Source: Cylindrodendrum hubeiense
Taxonomy: Eukaryota > Ascomycota > Sordariomycetes > Hypocreales > Nectriaceae
Direction of reading: 5' to 3'
DNA: 64,000 bases
Assembly (NCBI GenBank): GCA_014621425.1
Contig: JAANBB010000002.1
Location: forward strand, 251,001-315,000
The position numbers were made by a program, and so were the translations under genes. The notes under the pieces were generated by a model. It did not search any database. It worked only from the letters and a program-made list of their open reading frames with translations, and had not been told where the DNA came from. Each line of letters starts with the position of its first letter. Position 1 is the first letter of the stretch. Below are positions 34,085 to 45,403 of the stretch, in pieces.

Positions 34085-35047
34085 CTATTCACCCGTCTCC
34101 ACTTCCTCCTTCTTTTCCGCCCCCGCATTCGTCCCTTGATCACCACCCCACACTACAGCCAAATTGGGTAGCTCACCTTTCCCCCTTAGCCTTCCCAGAT
34201 TGTTGGGATCAATCTTAGCCAAGTCAAACAGATTCTCTCCCTCACCGCGCTTGATCGGCTCCTTGGTCGGCGCCACCTTGTAGGGCTGCGTCATTCCAGG
34301 CTTTAAGCCCAGCAAAGACTTGATTCCGCGTCTCAGGTTGTGCATGCTCCCTCCCGTGACGCGAATGTTGAATTCTGCAAGATACGGCTCGTCTGTGGTA
34401 CGGGACAGTAGCATTGCCACTGTGATTCCAGGCGGCACGCCACTGACTTCCATGGGGTTCGACTCGAGAACCCATCGGACACCACTGCGCTGTTGAGTCT
34501 TCTTGTCCATAATCGCGTACGCATGGCCGGTGTCGAAGTAGCTCTGCGACCATGAAATCTTGTTCTCAAGACCGGCTGACACCTCGGCAGTGCCACCTCC
34601 GCCTCCGCCTCCTAGTTTAGCCCCGAGTGCCGCTGTTTTCTCCCTATCGACCTTTGTCATATTAGATCGAACCATGGAATCAAACGGCGCCCAAGCTAGG
34701 AGTTTTGGCTCCGCTTTGTCGGGGGGTTTCAGGTCTTTGAACTCCATGCTGAAGGTCACATGCTTGATCTTCTGGCCAGGCTCGTTGGAAGCCAGCACGA
34801 CCTTGAGGATGATGAGGGTCATTCGCTGCTTTGTCTTTTCATCGTCAAACCCATCAACCTGTAGGAGCCGCTCGACGCTGACGGTAAATCCGGATGGGTC
34901 GTCAGAGAAGTGGACAAGCCCACCATCCTTAGTCTTGAACGACTTGAGGCCGCCATGCTCCTGCGTCGTTCGGTCATTGGTCTCGAAGAGTTCAGTCTCG
35001 ATATAATCGTCGAAGTCAGCGTAGTCGCCTTCCCATTCGTCAGCCAT
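34085..35047 (-). CDS. 320-aa intracellular protein of unknown function
   Basis: I do not recognise a named domain. Single exon, 320 aa, no signal peptide or membrane helix. The acidic N-terminus (MADEWEGDYADFDDYIETEL) leads into a compact, beta-strand-rich body: GLVHFSDDPSGFTVSVERLL, KHVTFSMEFKDLKPP, KLLAWAPFDSM, ISWSQSYFDTGHAYAIMDK, RSGVRWVLESNP, GVPPGITVAMLLSR, EPYLAEFNIRVTGG. A run of seven Gly after GAKL lies mid-protein, followed by AEVSAGLENK. The last ~85 residues (NLRRGIKSLLGLKPG onward) are basic, then acidic and probably flexible. It is head-to-head with a subtilisin-domain gene and next to a NACHT-ankyrin gene. In known fungal cell-death loci (HET-Q1/HET-Q2) a small executor is paired with a subtilase that cleaves it. 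This protein could be an analogous substrate, but nothing in its sequence proves it is gasdermin-like. Confidence 0.85.
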   Translation of the reverse strand: MADEWEGDYADFDDYIETELFETNDRTTQEHGGLKSFKTKDGGLVHFSDDPSGFTVSVERLLQVDGFDDEKTKQRMTLIILKVVLASNEPGQKIKHVTFSMEFKDLKPPDKAEPKLLAWAPFDSMVRSNMTKVDREKTAALGAKLGGGGGGGTAEVSAGLENKISWSQSYFDTGHAYAIMDKKTQQRSGVRWVLESNPMEVSGVPPGITVAMLLSRTTDEPYLAEFNIRVTGGSMHNLRRGIKSLLGLKPGMTQPYKVAPTKEPIKRGEGENLFDLAKIDPNNLGRLRGKGELPNLAVVWGGDQGTNAGAEKKEEVETGE

Positions 35048-35903
35048 GATGATGGAGAAGGTAGCGTTATGGTATCACTGGTAATTTGAGGATATCATCG
35101 AGCGAGCTCCTGTAAATATTCACAGAGGTTATACCAAGTGCACATTGGGTCTCCGTCACCCGTGCATGCGTAGTTGATCCAGCCCCAGGCACAATTGGCC
35201 ATTGAAATCACTACCGCAGACTCGGGAGCGTTCCCTTGCTCCCCGGCCCTGCGCCCCCCACAGTTCAGCGCCCGTCAGCCCGTGTCATGTGCACCAGTGA
35301 CGTGACGATAACTCATTTTCCCATCATTGGCTTGAGCAGCAGCCAGAAATGAGCGGTATTGTTTCTTGGCGTTTTTGTTTGTCATGTCATTGCTCCAATA
35401 ACCAACCACAGCAAGCTATGTCCATCTTGCGGAGTACAGGGCTGAGAATCATTTCGCGTGGCGTCCAATATTGCATTTTCAAACACTGGTCCATCAAGTG
35501 AGGCGGACAGTTCGTGCTTATCTAAGATCTCGAACGGGACGTTTCCGCAAGGGCCAATTGCCATCCTTGCACGATCTGCATGTCTTTCAGCTCGGCTAAC
35601 AACGTTGCAATGTGGCTAACAATGTGGCTAACAATGTGGTGGGGATAAACAGAGGACGACAAGGCTATGGCCGCCTCCTCGGAGGGCCCGGTACATGGGT
35701 GGGAGCTGTCTTGCAGCTGTCTCGTTGCCTATGAGTGGATTTCGATGTGTAACGCTCAATCCGTTGGCAGTCTGCTCCTCGCCTTTCACGACATAGCACA
35801 CATCGCGGCGAATTTCTTGGCAATACCCTACAAACCGTTGCTGCGAGCGCGACAAAAGACAAACCCACAGCTTGATACAATCCAGTGGGTCTGGACGTCC
35901 AAT
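35048..35903. promoter_or_regulatory. divergent promoter region, 320-aa protein / subtilase
   Basis: An 856-bp spacer separating the two head-to-head starts. The plus-strand frame is open from an ATG at 35667, which could add 79 residues to the subtilase gene, but that extension is Cys/hydrophobic-rich and unlike the following disordered N-terminus. I therefore prefer the ATG at 35904. Confidence 0.5.
35611..35639. repeat. 12-bp tandem repeat TGTGGCTAACAA
   Basis: Two exact copies (35611-35622, 35623-35634) plus the first five bases of a third. A degenerate copy lies just upstream (GGCTAACAACGT). Located in the divergent promoter. Confidence 0.8.
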
Positions 35904-38900
35904 ATGCCCAGCGCCGTGGAACCGAGTAGCAAAACCCCAGCGGCTCCATCCAAAGGTGACGATGGCCAGCCGAAGGCGTGCAACCAGCTGACGGCCAGCT
36001 TGCATGAGGTAACGAAGAACTGGGTACACCAAATTAAGCAAAGCGACTCCAAGGATCTTTCTACGGAAGGGGCAAATCTTGTGAACAACTTGCAACTTGT
36101 CATCTTGGCACAGATGCAGCAGAATGCCACAGCAGAGGATACCGGAGACGATCAATTCAAAACGGGCCTCCTGGAGGGGCAACAGCACCGCTTCGTTTGG
36201 GACGATGCCGTTGCCACTGAATTTCGAGACTTCATCAATAATCCTCCTTCCGGAATCGATGGTTGTGTTTTATGGTGCATGATGTCCGAGGCGGTGCGGC
36301 TTCTGCTGGATGCCCTCCGCCCAGACGATGGCAGCTACGACGAAAGCGACTTTGAGACTGATGAAGATACCGATGAGGATTCAGATGCAGAGAGTATCCA
36401 AATGCCCCGTTCTCCATCTCCTTCCCCTGTACGTCCAGCCTTTCCACCGGTTCAATCCAGGGATAGCCGTGCCTCAGCAACGTCAATTCGACCTTTGGTT
36501 GCTCGCGCCGACGCGTACTATGTTCTCAGCAAAGTCCTCATTAGCGTCCATCCAATGCTAGCCTTTCATCAATTTATTCCAGAAGGTTTGAAATGCAAGT
36601 ATAAAAAGCGTCATCAAACCCAGAAAGTCACTAAAATACCACCTTTCCGCCAAGCGATCGATGAAGGGCACATCGAACTCATTGAACTGATTATCCTCGA
36701 GTGTCGGAAACATATTCACGACGGGACAAAACGACCCAAAGTCGGCTGGCCTTTTCTGAGTGGCATATATAATCCCGTGCAATATATAGCCAAGGCAGCG
36801 AAAGAGAACAACCCTCAATACAGCGACATGTACTGCGCACTTAGAAAGTGCGTACAGCACAAGGACAAACGGCGGCTTGAAGTACTGCAGATACTCCTCA
36901 AGCTGGACGAGGATGAGAAATGCAATGTTCGTCTCGCAGATAAGACCATTTTATTCAAGGCGGTGCAAAGCACATTTACGAATATCAACGGAAATGATGG
37001 CAATGTCGCTGCGCTTCCTACGAATACCGTACCGCCCTATTACTGGCAGGAATCTCAAGACTCCGATGCACACCATAATCCGATGCTTGCAACTGTCGAG
37101 ATGATTCTCCAATACAGAGGTGATCTCAAGACAAAGGAAGCCGTCTTGAACGTGCTGAATCGTGGACCATCATCGGGTCAGCAGAGAGGAAAAAGGGAAA
37201 TGGAACGGATCCAGGCGCAATTGATTGATCTTGTTGCCAACAACGCAGAGAAAATAGTGGATGAGGACGTTTTGCAAATCATCATGGAAAATGAGCTGGT
37301 CGATGTGTGGTCGCGGACACCTATCAAACATGCAGTCAGTCGTCTGGTCGAAGATGGCGAAACAGCCAAACGGCTATTCTGCACCTCCCTGAAGCTTGAA
37401 AAGAACCTGTGTTTCTCAGAGAGCATTGTTAATGCATCCAGGTTCGAGCTCGACTTTGATCTGATGAGCGAAATCGTCAGATGTGGCCGCTTGGATGTCT
37501 TGAAGCTCGAGGGCGTCCAGAACCGCTGGAAGAAGATCCATGATAACGAACCAACACGATGCATGCTCCACATCGCAGTGCAACATCGACAAGTTGGTTT
37601 TGTTAAGCACTTCTTGAAAGAAGAGCCCCATTCAGTAACAAGGGCCGTCCCATTCGAAGGAAATGCCAATGAGGATACGTATCCGCTCTGGCACCTCAAC
37701 TTCGATGAGGACGGCAAACCTCGTTGCAGGCCTTTATTAGTTCCGGAGACCCAGGCGCCAATTCCAAACATCCATGTAGATGACACCGCCTCAATGGATT
37801 CTGCGGTAGACATGAGAAGTCGAATACTCACAACCCCATCGAAAACGTCGAGTCTCGTGCTGCCAAAGACCCCAAATATTACCAATGACCAAAGGTCGAG
37901 TGCCAAGCAGGAGGAGCAAGAAATCCGCAAATTGCTGGTGCATGCTACCATAGAACACGCGGATGGGATGAAAACCATAGCCAAGATCTTCCGGGACTCG
38001 AAAGGTAAGCTCATATACTGTTATTTCATGAGTTGTTGATTGGATTTTATGTCCCTCCTGAGAGGTTTGCTAACAATGAATCAAGAAGCCGGTAAGCCCA
38101 ATTCACAATCTGTACCGACCTACTCGTCCACACATAAGATGAAGTCACCATTTGGTTGTACCAATGGCAGTCTATCCTTGTACTTCTTGATTTATTACTC
38201 TGTTACTCAGATTTGCATCCCACTCATCTCTCTGCTAACTGTATAGCAGTGGGTCAGATCTGCTTCGATCTCTCACGCTTCGCAGCGAGTCTGTACTCAG
38301 TTAAAGAGTTTCTACAGTCGTTGAAAGCTCTTGAAGACGAGCATAGCAAGCGTCATCTTAAATTCGAAGAGGTGCTGCGATATTTCGAGTTTCCCGCTCT
38401 CGATCTTGATGGGTGGAACAAAGGCCCAGAACGTTATCACCATGTGCATCGTGAGGTTTTCGATACACTAGATTGGCTAACGGACAGACATGTCACAAGG
38501 ATAATGAAACTCACGGTCTTGGATCGAATGTACGATCCACACGACGAGGAGAAAATCGCCTTGATGGTAGAAAAGTTCAAGGTCTCGACATTGGACTGGC
38601 GACATCTTGACATGGCAATTTCTTGCTTCACAACGGATACCAAGAAGCGGTTGACAGAGCTGCACTTGTACTCAAGCGGAAAAACAGCAGTCGTAGACCA
38701 CTGGCTTAGTGCTGATGGTATTGAGTCTTTGGAAAATGTACATCTCAAGTATCCCCAACCACTGGTTCATCTCCTGTATACATAACTAACACGGATACAC
38801 TACAGGTCGTGACAGTCAAAATACATTTCATCCAGGTAAGACTTCTACTTGCATTGTAGCCTCACAGCTTTTAACATACGTCTCCAGGATCTTATGACAC

Positions 38901-40106
38901 CGGACTGTTTCACCAGACTCAAGAGAAAGATCACCCAAAAGGAGTTCAAAGGTCGGAAAGCGGGCTTCAAATGCACCCCGGTTCGCCAAACATGGGACTC
39001 CTTGCCGCCCAACAATGCCAAGGATCTCTCTGAAATGTGGGTTATTGGTGGAGCGAATTCATGAATTGAGAAGCAGAACTAATTGAACTACAGTGCCGAA
39101 AGAGCGGTGCCCGATCTGTCCCCTTACATCACCAAATACGACGACCAGTTCTCCGAGTACAAACACAACGGCAGGCGAGTTCGACCAACTCGTGTGGCAA
39201 TTCTTGATAATGGGATTCTTAACATACCCCCATTCAGTGCGGCCAAGAATCATAAAGGCTTGTGGCCGCGTATCAAAGAAGGGCACTCGTTTGTCGATAA
39301 TGCTAGCCGATTGCCCTCATGGCTATTCGCGTCTGATCCTCATGGCACCCAGATGGCGAATTTAATATGTGCAATTGATCCGCATTGCGAGCTCTACGTT
39401 GCAAAAATTGTTGAAGGAAGACAAGGCATTACACCGGACAACGTTGCTGAGGTATGATATCTTGTGGTTTTTCCTTTAGCCTATCGGACTGTACTAACTC
39501 AAGTAGGCGATACACTGGGCTATTAGCAAAAAGGTTGACATTATTTCGATGAGCTTTTCCATACCTGATTTCACCAACAGCGGCGAATATTCCATCGAAC
39601 TCAAGAAAGCCGTCGAAGAAGCAAACAGTAAGGACATCATTCAGTTCTGCAGCCACCACGACGAGGGCTGGAACGTTAAGCATTCGTGGCCGGCCAGCTG
39701 CGACACTACCAAGGTGATCGTGGCATGCAACGAATTCGGCAATTTTCCCGATCGTGATGTGGGAAATTACGACTACAAGATCCATGGCATGGACATCTCT
39801 GCCGGCACAGTGCCGTATTTAGAGTCTGACGACAGTGTTTCTGGGAGCTCCGTAGCTACTGCGATGGTGGCTGGGGTTGCTTCTCTTATGCTCTCGTGTC
39901 GCCGTATGGAATTTCCAGATAAGAGATTTGGAGCTACAGGGGTTGAACATTATTCAAGGAAGAACTTTGTCGAGTCGATGTTGAACAAGATTTCCGACGA
40001 AGGCAATAAGAGTGAATCAAACAGCAAGCGTTACATGCGGCTCGGCAACTTTTCCAATTTTTTAGAAGATAAGGACGGCGAGGAGATTTACTCGTGGCTT
40101 AAGTGA
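35904..40106 (+). CDS. large intracellular protein with C-terminal subtilisin-like (S8) protease domain
   Basis: Exons are 35904..38004, 38086..38091 (6-nt microexon, optional), 38250..38737, 38806..38835, 38888..39036, 39094..39451 and 39507..40106, giving about 1,243 aa. No signal peptide. The N-terminal ~900 residues are helical, with an acidic tract (DESDFETDEDTDEDSD) and ankyrin-like pieces (FRQAIDEGHIELIELII, MLHIAVQHRQVGFVKHFL). The S8 domain starts near 950 with all three catalytic residues: Asp963 (RVAILDNGI), His1008 (DPHGTQMANL) and Ser1159 (SGSSVATAMVAG, in place of GTSMATPHVAG). At the position of the oxyanion Asn the sequence reads FCSHHDEG, so the Asn appears replaced, probably by Asp. 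Skipping the microexon also keeps frame and removes only Glu-Ala. Fungal S8 proteases of this layout act inside the cell, and HET-Q2 in Podospora cleaves a neighbouring gasdermin-like protein. Here the head-to-head partner is the 320-aa unknown protein. Confidence 0.88.
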
Positions 40107-40624
40107 ACCTGAGGAAACACATTTGCGAACTTGTTTGTTTCAATATCATCAGATGGGTCGGGAATGCATAATAGCTGCGAAGAACAGGAGCACGCACTCG
40201 GCCCTACACTCAGTACCAGGGGATACAGTACTATATATAAGTAGGTTATGGCGCATTTGGCTTTAACTCAAACTTGGATCTCTCTTTCACTAGCCTTCCT
40301 ATCGGTGGGCAGTATATATATACACATATCCTGGAGTGATTTTATATCTTGACAGTAGACGGTTTGCAAAGCCACTTTCGGATACCTAATCATGCGCGCT
40401 CGACAATATGAGACATAGGCGTAGGTTGTTATGCTTTTCCCAGCATGTTACAGGTTGCCGTCATTATCCAGAGAGCTAGAGTGATCACCATAGACGTGGA
40501 GTGACTTACAGTCCCTGATCTTGACTCTTAACCCTGGTGCTGGATGGGATTGGGTTATTACGCTTTATGGCTGAGAATTGAGGAGTCATGGGTTAGGTTA
40601 TTACTTGGTACAATTAATCCCACA
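40107..40624. other. intergenic, no gene seen
   Basis: 3' flanks of the subtilase gene and the rhodopsin-domain pseudogene. Nothing else recognised. Confidence 0.6.
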
Positions 40625-42527
40625 CTAAATGTCCCCGGATCCCTTGTCGCTGCCACTCAGCATCTTCCTTTGGCTCTCTGTCTCAAAGACGGTGTCGCTG
40701 TTGCGGCCGCCGCTGGCCTCCGTCGTGGTGCTGAGAGTTTTGCAATTATCGTAAGATCCCTGAGCTTTTGGGGTTCCTCCACGCATCGTCAACTCATGAA
40801 CACTCCTTGTAGGTGCGCCTTAAGTTTTTAGGGAACCCGGAGTTGTTGCCGCCCTTACCACCGCTCCACTTTGATGTCTCGCTGCCTAAGTTAAGGAGTT
40901 TGCGGAAGAGCGGACGCAAGGTCGTCAAGCAGCCTACAATGAGCCCTAGGCCGTCTAGATGAGGATTTAAATGTCAGTACTAGACAATATCGCCGTTCTC
41001 TGCCCAGCAAGGAAACACTGTGTTATTGGCACTTACTCTCTGCGTAACCCCAGATCACAATATCACTGAGAGCATCTATAGTTATTACCACTTATCAGCA
41101 TATCCGTTTCTACGCAGATATTAGGGTGGTTTATTTCCGGGCTTACAGAGATAATCATGCTGTGCCGTGAGATTGACAGTGTATTTAAGGCGAATACAGG
41201 CCGAGAGTGAGGCAAAGAAGCCCAGCCCCAAGATGCCAGCAACTGAAATTTTGGTGTTTCGATTTAACTGAACATGCCAGAGCAAAGGAATAGGCATGAT
41301 TGCGGTGGTCCAGTCAGTAATAATGTTTACCGCAGTTGTAGCATATAATCATAGTATCTAAGTGAATACGTTGCCTCTTGTTTATGGGGAGCAAGGGATC
41401 TCACAGTAGATGTCTGCCAGGGTTTTCGTAGGATTACAGGTTCCTCCTTTTTCTAGGAGAGAATAGTCCCAGGCTGCAGCGACAGGATGACATTGAAAGA
41501 TGATATAAAAGGCTGGAAAAAGGAATAATAGATGTTAGTTCAGTCCAGAGACCGCACGCCAACAGTTGAAAGTAGCTAGGTCTTTAATGGGGCTCATCAC
41601 TAACCAGCAATGAGGTTCATGGTAGTGAACATTCCCATAACACCGTACTGCACATAAGCATACGTTTTTCGATTCTATTCGAAACCATTCGTTAGTAAGT
41701 CCATATGTTTTATTTCCCATGACATTGTATACTATGTTGAAACCCGAAGGCAAGAGTGCATTTATAGTGCCGTCATAATGGGTAGACAGAAACATAATGC
41801 GGAACAAACCTTGGCGATGCGAACGAGCATCATGCCGATCGACAGCTTGACAAAAATGACGTTGATGCAGTAAAAGACCTCAAATAGGAAGAACCACTAA
41901 TTTCTCATAGTCTGGAGTCAGCCACTCATACTCGAGCCTGAAATATTACTACTTACGAATAGGCCAAGTTTTTGATACTTTTCATTTCCAGGCAATGATA
42001 GTGTTGCGTTGGTGGCGCCTATACCTGTAAACGCACACGCGATGCACGCTATGGAAAGGACGGTAAAAAACGGCAGAGCTGCGGTCATAAGCCAGTCCTC
42101 GATACCCCACCGAGTGTGGTATAGTCTCACGTAAACACGGAGAAAGAAGGTTGTGTAGCCGACAATGCATCTGATCGGTTAGAATAAGCATGCTCAAATA
42201 GAGGGGCTTGGAATTCTGTTTGGAAGGATTGGCGAACTACCCAAACTACAACGTAAGTCATAGAATGTTGATGATGTGGGCATCATGTGCAGAAAGAAAA
42301 GATACGTAATCGACAATTTACCGGGAGGTGAATAGGCATCTTCTAAACTCACTATATAATATGTCAGTCGACTGTCAATTGAGTAGAGTTTCAGCTCCCT
42401 TTCCCCGCCGTTCTCGTAAGGGAGTCTAGTGGACATCAAAATATCGGAAACCTCAACAGGACATGGGACTCACCATTGTAATGATGGCTGCGGCCACGTT
42501 TGGTCCTCGTTCAACAAAGAGCACCAT
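40625..42527 (-). pseudogene. fungal rhodopsin-domain membrane protein, frame-disrupted
   Basis: Remnant of a seven-helix protein of the fungal rhodopsin-domain family (plasma membrane, function unknown, not light-sensing as far as known). Recognisable pieces in order: VERGPNVAAAIITM (42527..42474), RVYVRLYHTRWGIEDWLM (42170..41957), LFEVFYCINVIFVKLSIGMM (41896..41810), KTYAYVQYGVMGMFTTMN (41674..41605), FQCHPVAAAWDYSLLEKGGT (41512..41405), TTAVNIITDWTTAIMPIP to HDYL (about 41341..41147), DIVIWGYAE (41075..41037), and GLIVGCLTTLRPLFRKLL plus ELTMRGGTPKAQGSYDNCK (40954..40625). Most introns have good sites, but three joins fail: exon 1 to 2 is off phase, an extra ATTATATG (41349..41342) shifts exon 6, and an extra TGTTCAT (40802..40796) shifts the last exon. 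The intact domain order with localised shifts argues for a recent pseudogene. Confidence 0.65.
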
Positions 42528-44022
42528 TATTGAAGCTATCTTCGTCAGGTTCTGTTGAATGTGCAAGAAAGTTTGCACAAGTGGAAGATGATGTCCTGGT
42601 CTTGCTTGTCTTTTTCTTTTGTGTTCTCGCCTTTTCCGTATTCGCGTGACCCCAACAAAGCTGAAACGATGAATATGATGAGGGATGACGTAGGCTCTGG
42701 ATGTGCTGCACCAATCACTACTCATTGCGATTAGCCTTACAGCAGCCCTATAATTCCCTCTCTGGGCCGGGGTACAGGATCACTGGGAGACAGTGATTTA
42801 TAGGAAACGTTTGGCCGCCATACCCTATGGTATCTTTAAGACGCAGAAGTGTGGAATGCTCCGAGTGGCAAATCGGGACTAGACACAGGTACGTATTCGT
42901 TAATCGGGCATCTTCCACTAACGGAGCAACATCTGTGCCGGGAGAAAGTGTGCCCCAAAGTATCAGAACGTGGATCAATTTGATTAAGAGGCAAGCAGAG
43001 CGCTTCGCTGCCTACTAAGCTTCAGTGGCAAAAGCTATGTCCCGATGATCTGTGGACTTTTCTCATTCGAGTAATGATTGTTGGAGGTGGGGGAAAATGG
43101 TATTAGGGTCAAACTATCAGTTAAGAAAGCTTGAACTTCAAATGGTGTGGAGAAACACATGCTTATTAGGGTCGCATTGTTGGTGCAGTAACCAAACAAG
43201 CCCATTAACGCTTCACAACGACCTGGTCCCTCAAAATAAAGAACTCGGTGGCCTGACGTGCGCTTAAAATGAGAAATAGAGGAATGAGTGATCGCCGGGC
43301 AAATTCTGTCGTGCGGTATTAGCGCTAACTGTTAGACATCGCCAGATTCACGTAGCGCACGGAAGACGACACTGAATTGTCATAGCGTGAGTCTAAATAA
43401 TTAACCTAAATTCTCGCGTCAGGATTTATTTTCTTCCTATGCCATGCGCTACTCGAGACGTATTCTGGAGAGTTATTTGGGAATTTTACATTCGCTAAAG
43501 GGCTTCATTACGCACACCCTAGCATAGATCCATTCTCATAGCACGAAAAACGGAGCTGATATCCGGCGCACCATCATCTATTTGAGCATTCAAAGTTCAG
43601 CGAAGGGAGTGATGATCATTGGGCGATGCAGCGCTCACTTAAAGCTTCAAGTAGCTTTGGAATCAATCACTCCACGTAAGTCCACGTAATATTTGATTAA
43701 CTGAAGCCCGGACTGAGATGACATCATCTTGGAGTACATGCCCGCCTCGGCGACCTCCATCGGATGCTCGGACCCCACTTCCCCGGAGGACCCATACTTT
43801 CGGCGACCAGACGTCAGCACATTTATCTAAGCCGGGGTCTCGGTATTCGGGGACCTGTATTTTTGTTGATGCGTTGAAACAGCAATTACTAAGTCCCGGC
43901 ACTCATGGGATAAAGATGCGTAGAACTGACGGCAACTTGGAGATATATAACGCACATCAACTCTCGAAAAGACCATTCATCCAAACATCCTCTACCACAA
44001 GAGAAAAGAAGACTTCAAAAGA
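42528..44022. other. 1.5-kb intergenic region, no supported gene
   Basis: The right end is the promoter of the metallo-beta-lactamase-fold gene (TATATAA at about 43943). The remainder has only short frames. Confidence 0.55.
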
Positions 44023-44973
44023 ATGTCTCCCAAGGCAATCACTCATAACATCTTTGAGCCCAAAACTGCAACCTGGCAGTATGTGGTAGCTGATCCCAGG
44101 ACGAAGAATGCCGTCATCATCGATCCTGTGCTTGACTTTGATCCCGTCAAGAATACCCTGACGACCGAAAGCGCCGACAAACTCCTCTCACTCGTCAGGG
44201 AAAATGAGTACATTGTCGTGAGGGTCCTGGAAACTCATGTGCACGCAGACCACATCACCTCGTCGGGATATTTACAGTTGAAGCTCTCTGCGTCTCAGGG
44301 ACAGCGCCCGGATATTTGCATTGGCAAGCGCGTCGGTGAGACGCAAGATCGTTTCGGTCAGCGATACGGAATCCCAGAATCCGAATATAAGGACGCATTT
44401 GATCAGCTTTTAGATGACGATGAGATCTTCTCCATCGGCGAGCTTGAGGCTACGGCCATCCATCTGCCAGGTCATACTCCTGACCATCTTGGCTACGTCA
44501 TTGGGGGTATGTGATAACAAATACACCAGAAACTCCATTCGCTAACTATATGCGTGTACACAGACAATGTCTTCTGCGGCGACTCTCTCTTTAATCCAGA
44601 TGTTGGCTCAGCCCGGTGCGATTTCCCGGGCGGCGATGCATCTACCCTATACGCCTCGGTTAGGAAAATGCTCAGCTTGCCAGACAACTTCAAAATTTGG
44701 ACAGGTCATGACTACCCGCCGGGAGGCGCTGACGGCCGCGCTGATCCCATGGCCGTTACTACCGTGTCAGAGCAAAATCATTGCAACAAGCATCTAAAGG
44801 ATCAGGTTCCCGAGGCAGAATTTGTGGAGTGGCGGACTGAACGCGACGCCAACCTTGCTGCGCCTCGACTGCTTCATCAATCGCTCCAGCTCAACATCAG
44901 AGCCGGCAAGATGCCATCCAAAACGACGTCGGGTGATCAGTTCCTGCATCTTCCCATTCAGATTAGTTGGTAA
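44023..44973 (+). CDS. ETHE1-like metallo-beta-lactamase-fold hydrolase (persulfide dioxygenase type)
   Basis: Exons 44023..44506 and 44564..44973, giving 297 aa. The first metal motif THVHADH supplies His72, His74, Asp76 and His77. LPGHTPDHLGYV, the FCGDSLFNPD aspartate after the intron, and the IWTGHDYPPGG histidine complete the metal site. The opening IFEPKTATWQYVVADPRTKNAVIIDP and the SARCDFPGGDASTLY segment are characteristic of the ETHE1/Blh group, so glutathione-persulfide oxidation in sulfide detoxification is the best guess. No clear mitochondrial presequence is visible, so cytosolic action is likely. The intron (GTATGT...CAG) is phase 1 and splits a conserved strand (VIG-DNVF). The C-terminus PSKTTSGDQFLHLPIQISW is typical of the group. 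Confidence 0.9.
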
Positions 44974-45403
44974 CAGCTAACAAGCAAATACTAAGGTGAT
45001 GTGGAGGGGTATGAGAATGTGTATTGGGACGCGGGACACTGTATCAAATTGCCAACGTACGATAGTCAAATGCAGGGAAATGTGACTACTTTTACATTAT
45101 GACCGTTTGTCCGCAGTACGGTGCTGCTGGAATCTCACTTTGATGACTGCGTTGGGTGAATGCGGGCCAACGGAACCCAGCTGCACAACAGGATCTGCCA
45201 GAACGACTCTCATCCGGCAAACTAATTAAATAGGGCCAACTAATACCGCCTTCACGGTTCAAATCTCGTCTCCCTGGTCCTCAGACAAGCCGCCCACAGA
45301 TAACCCTAACGGAGGGGGTGACACGTGCGGTCTAGCTAATTATTGGTGACTTGAATCAAATGATCATGACCGGTATCAAGTCGCGTTTGTGATTGCTAGT
45401 AAG
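44974..45403. other. intergenic, no gene seen
   Basis: Convergent 3' flanks. A GGTTCAAATCT string at about 45256 looks like a Pol III B box but has no tRNA around it. Confidence 0.6.

Noticed and set aside
35667..35903. 79-residue N-terminal extension of the subtilase gene
   Set aside because: The segment is open and starts with ATG, but its composition differs from what follows and the tandem repeat just upstream looks like promoter DNA; kept as an alternative start only.
37178..38014. 278-codon minus-strand frame
   Set aside because: Antisense to the long N-terminal exon of the subtilase gene; composition is that of a shadow frame.
40544..40831. 95-codon plus-strand frame
   Set aside because: It overlaps the antisense of the last exon of the rhodopsin-domain pseudogene.
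45250..45270. GGTTCAAATCT string resembling a tRNA B box
   Set aside because: No matching A box, acceptor stem or terminator run is present nearby.
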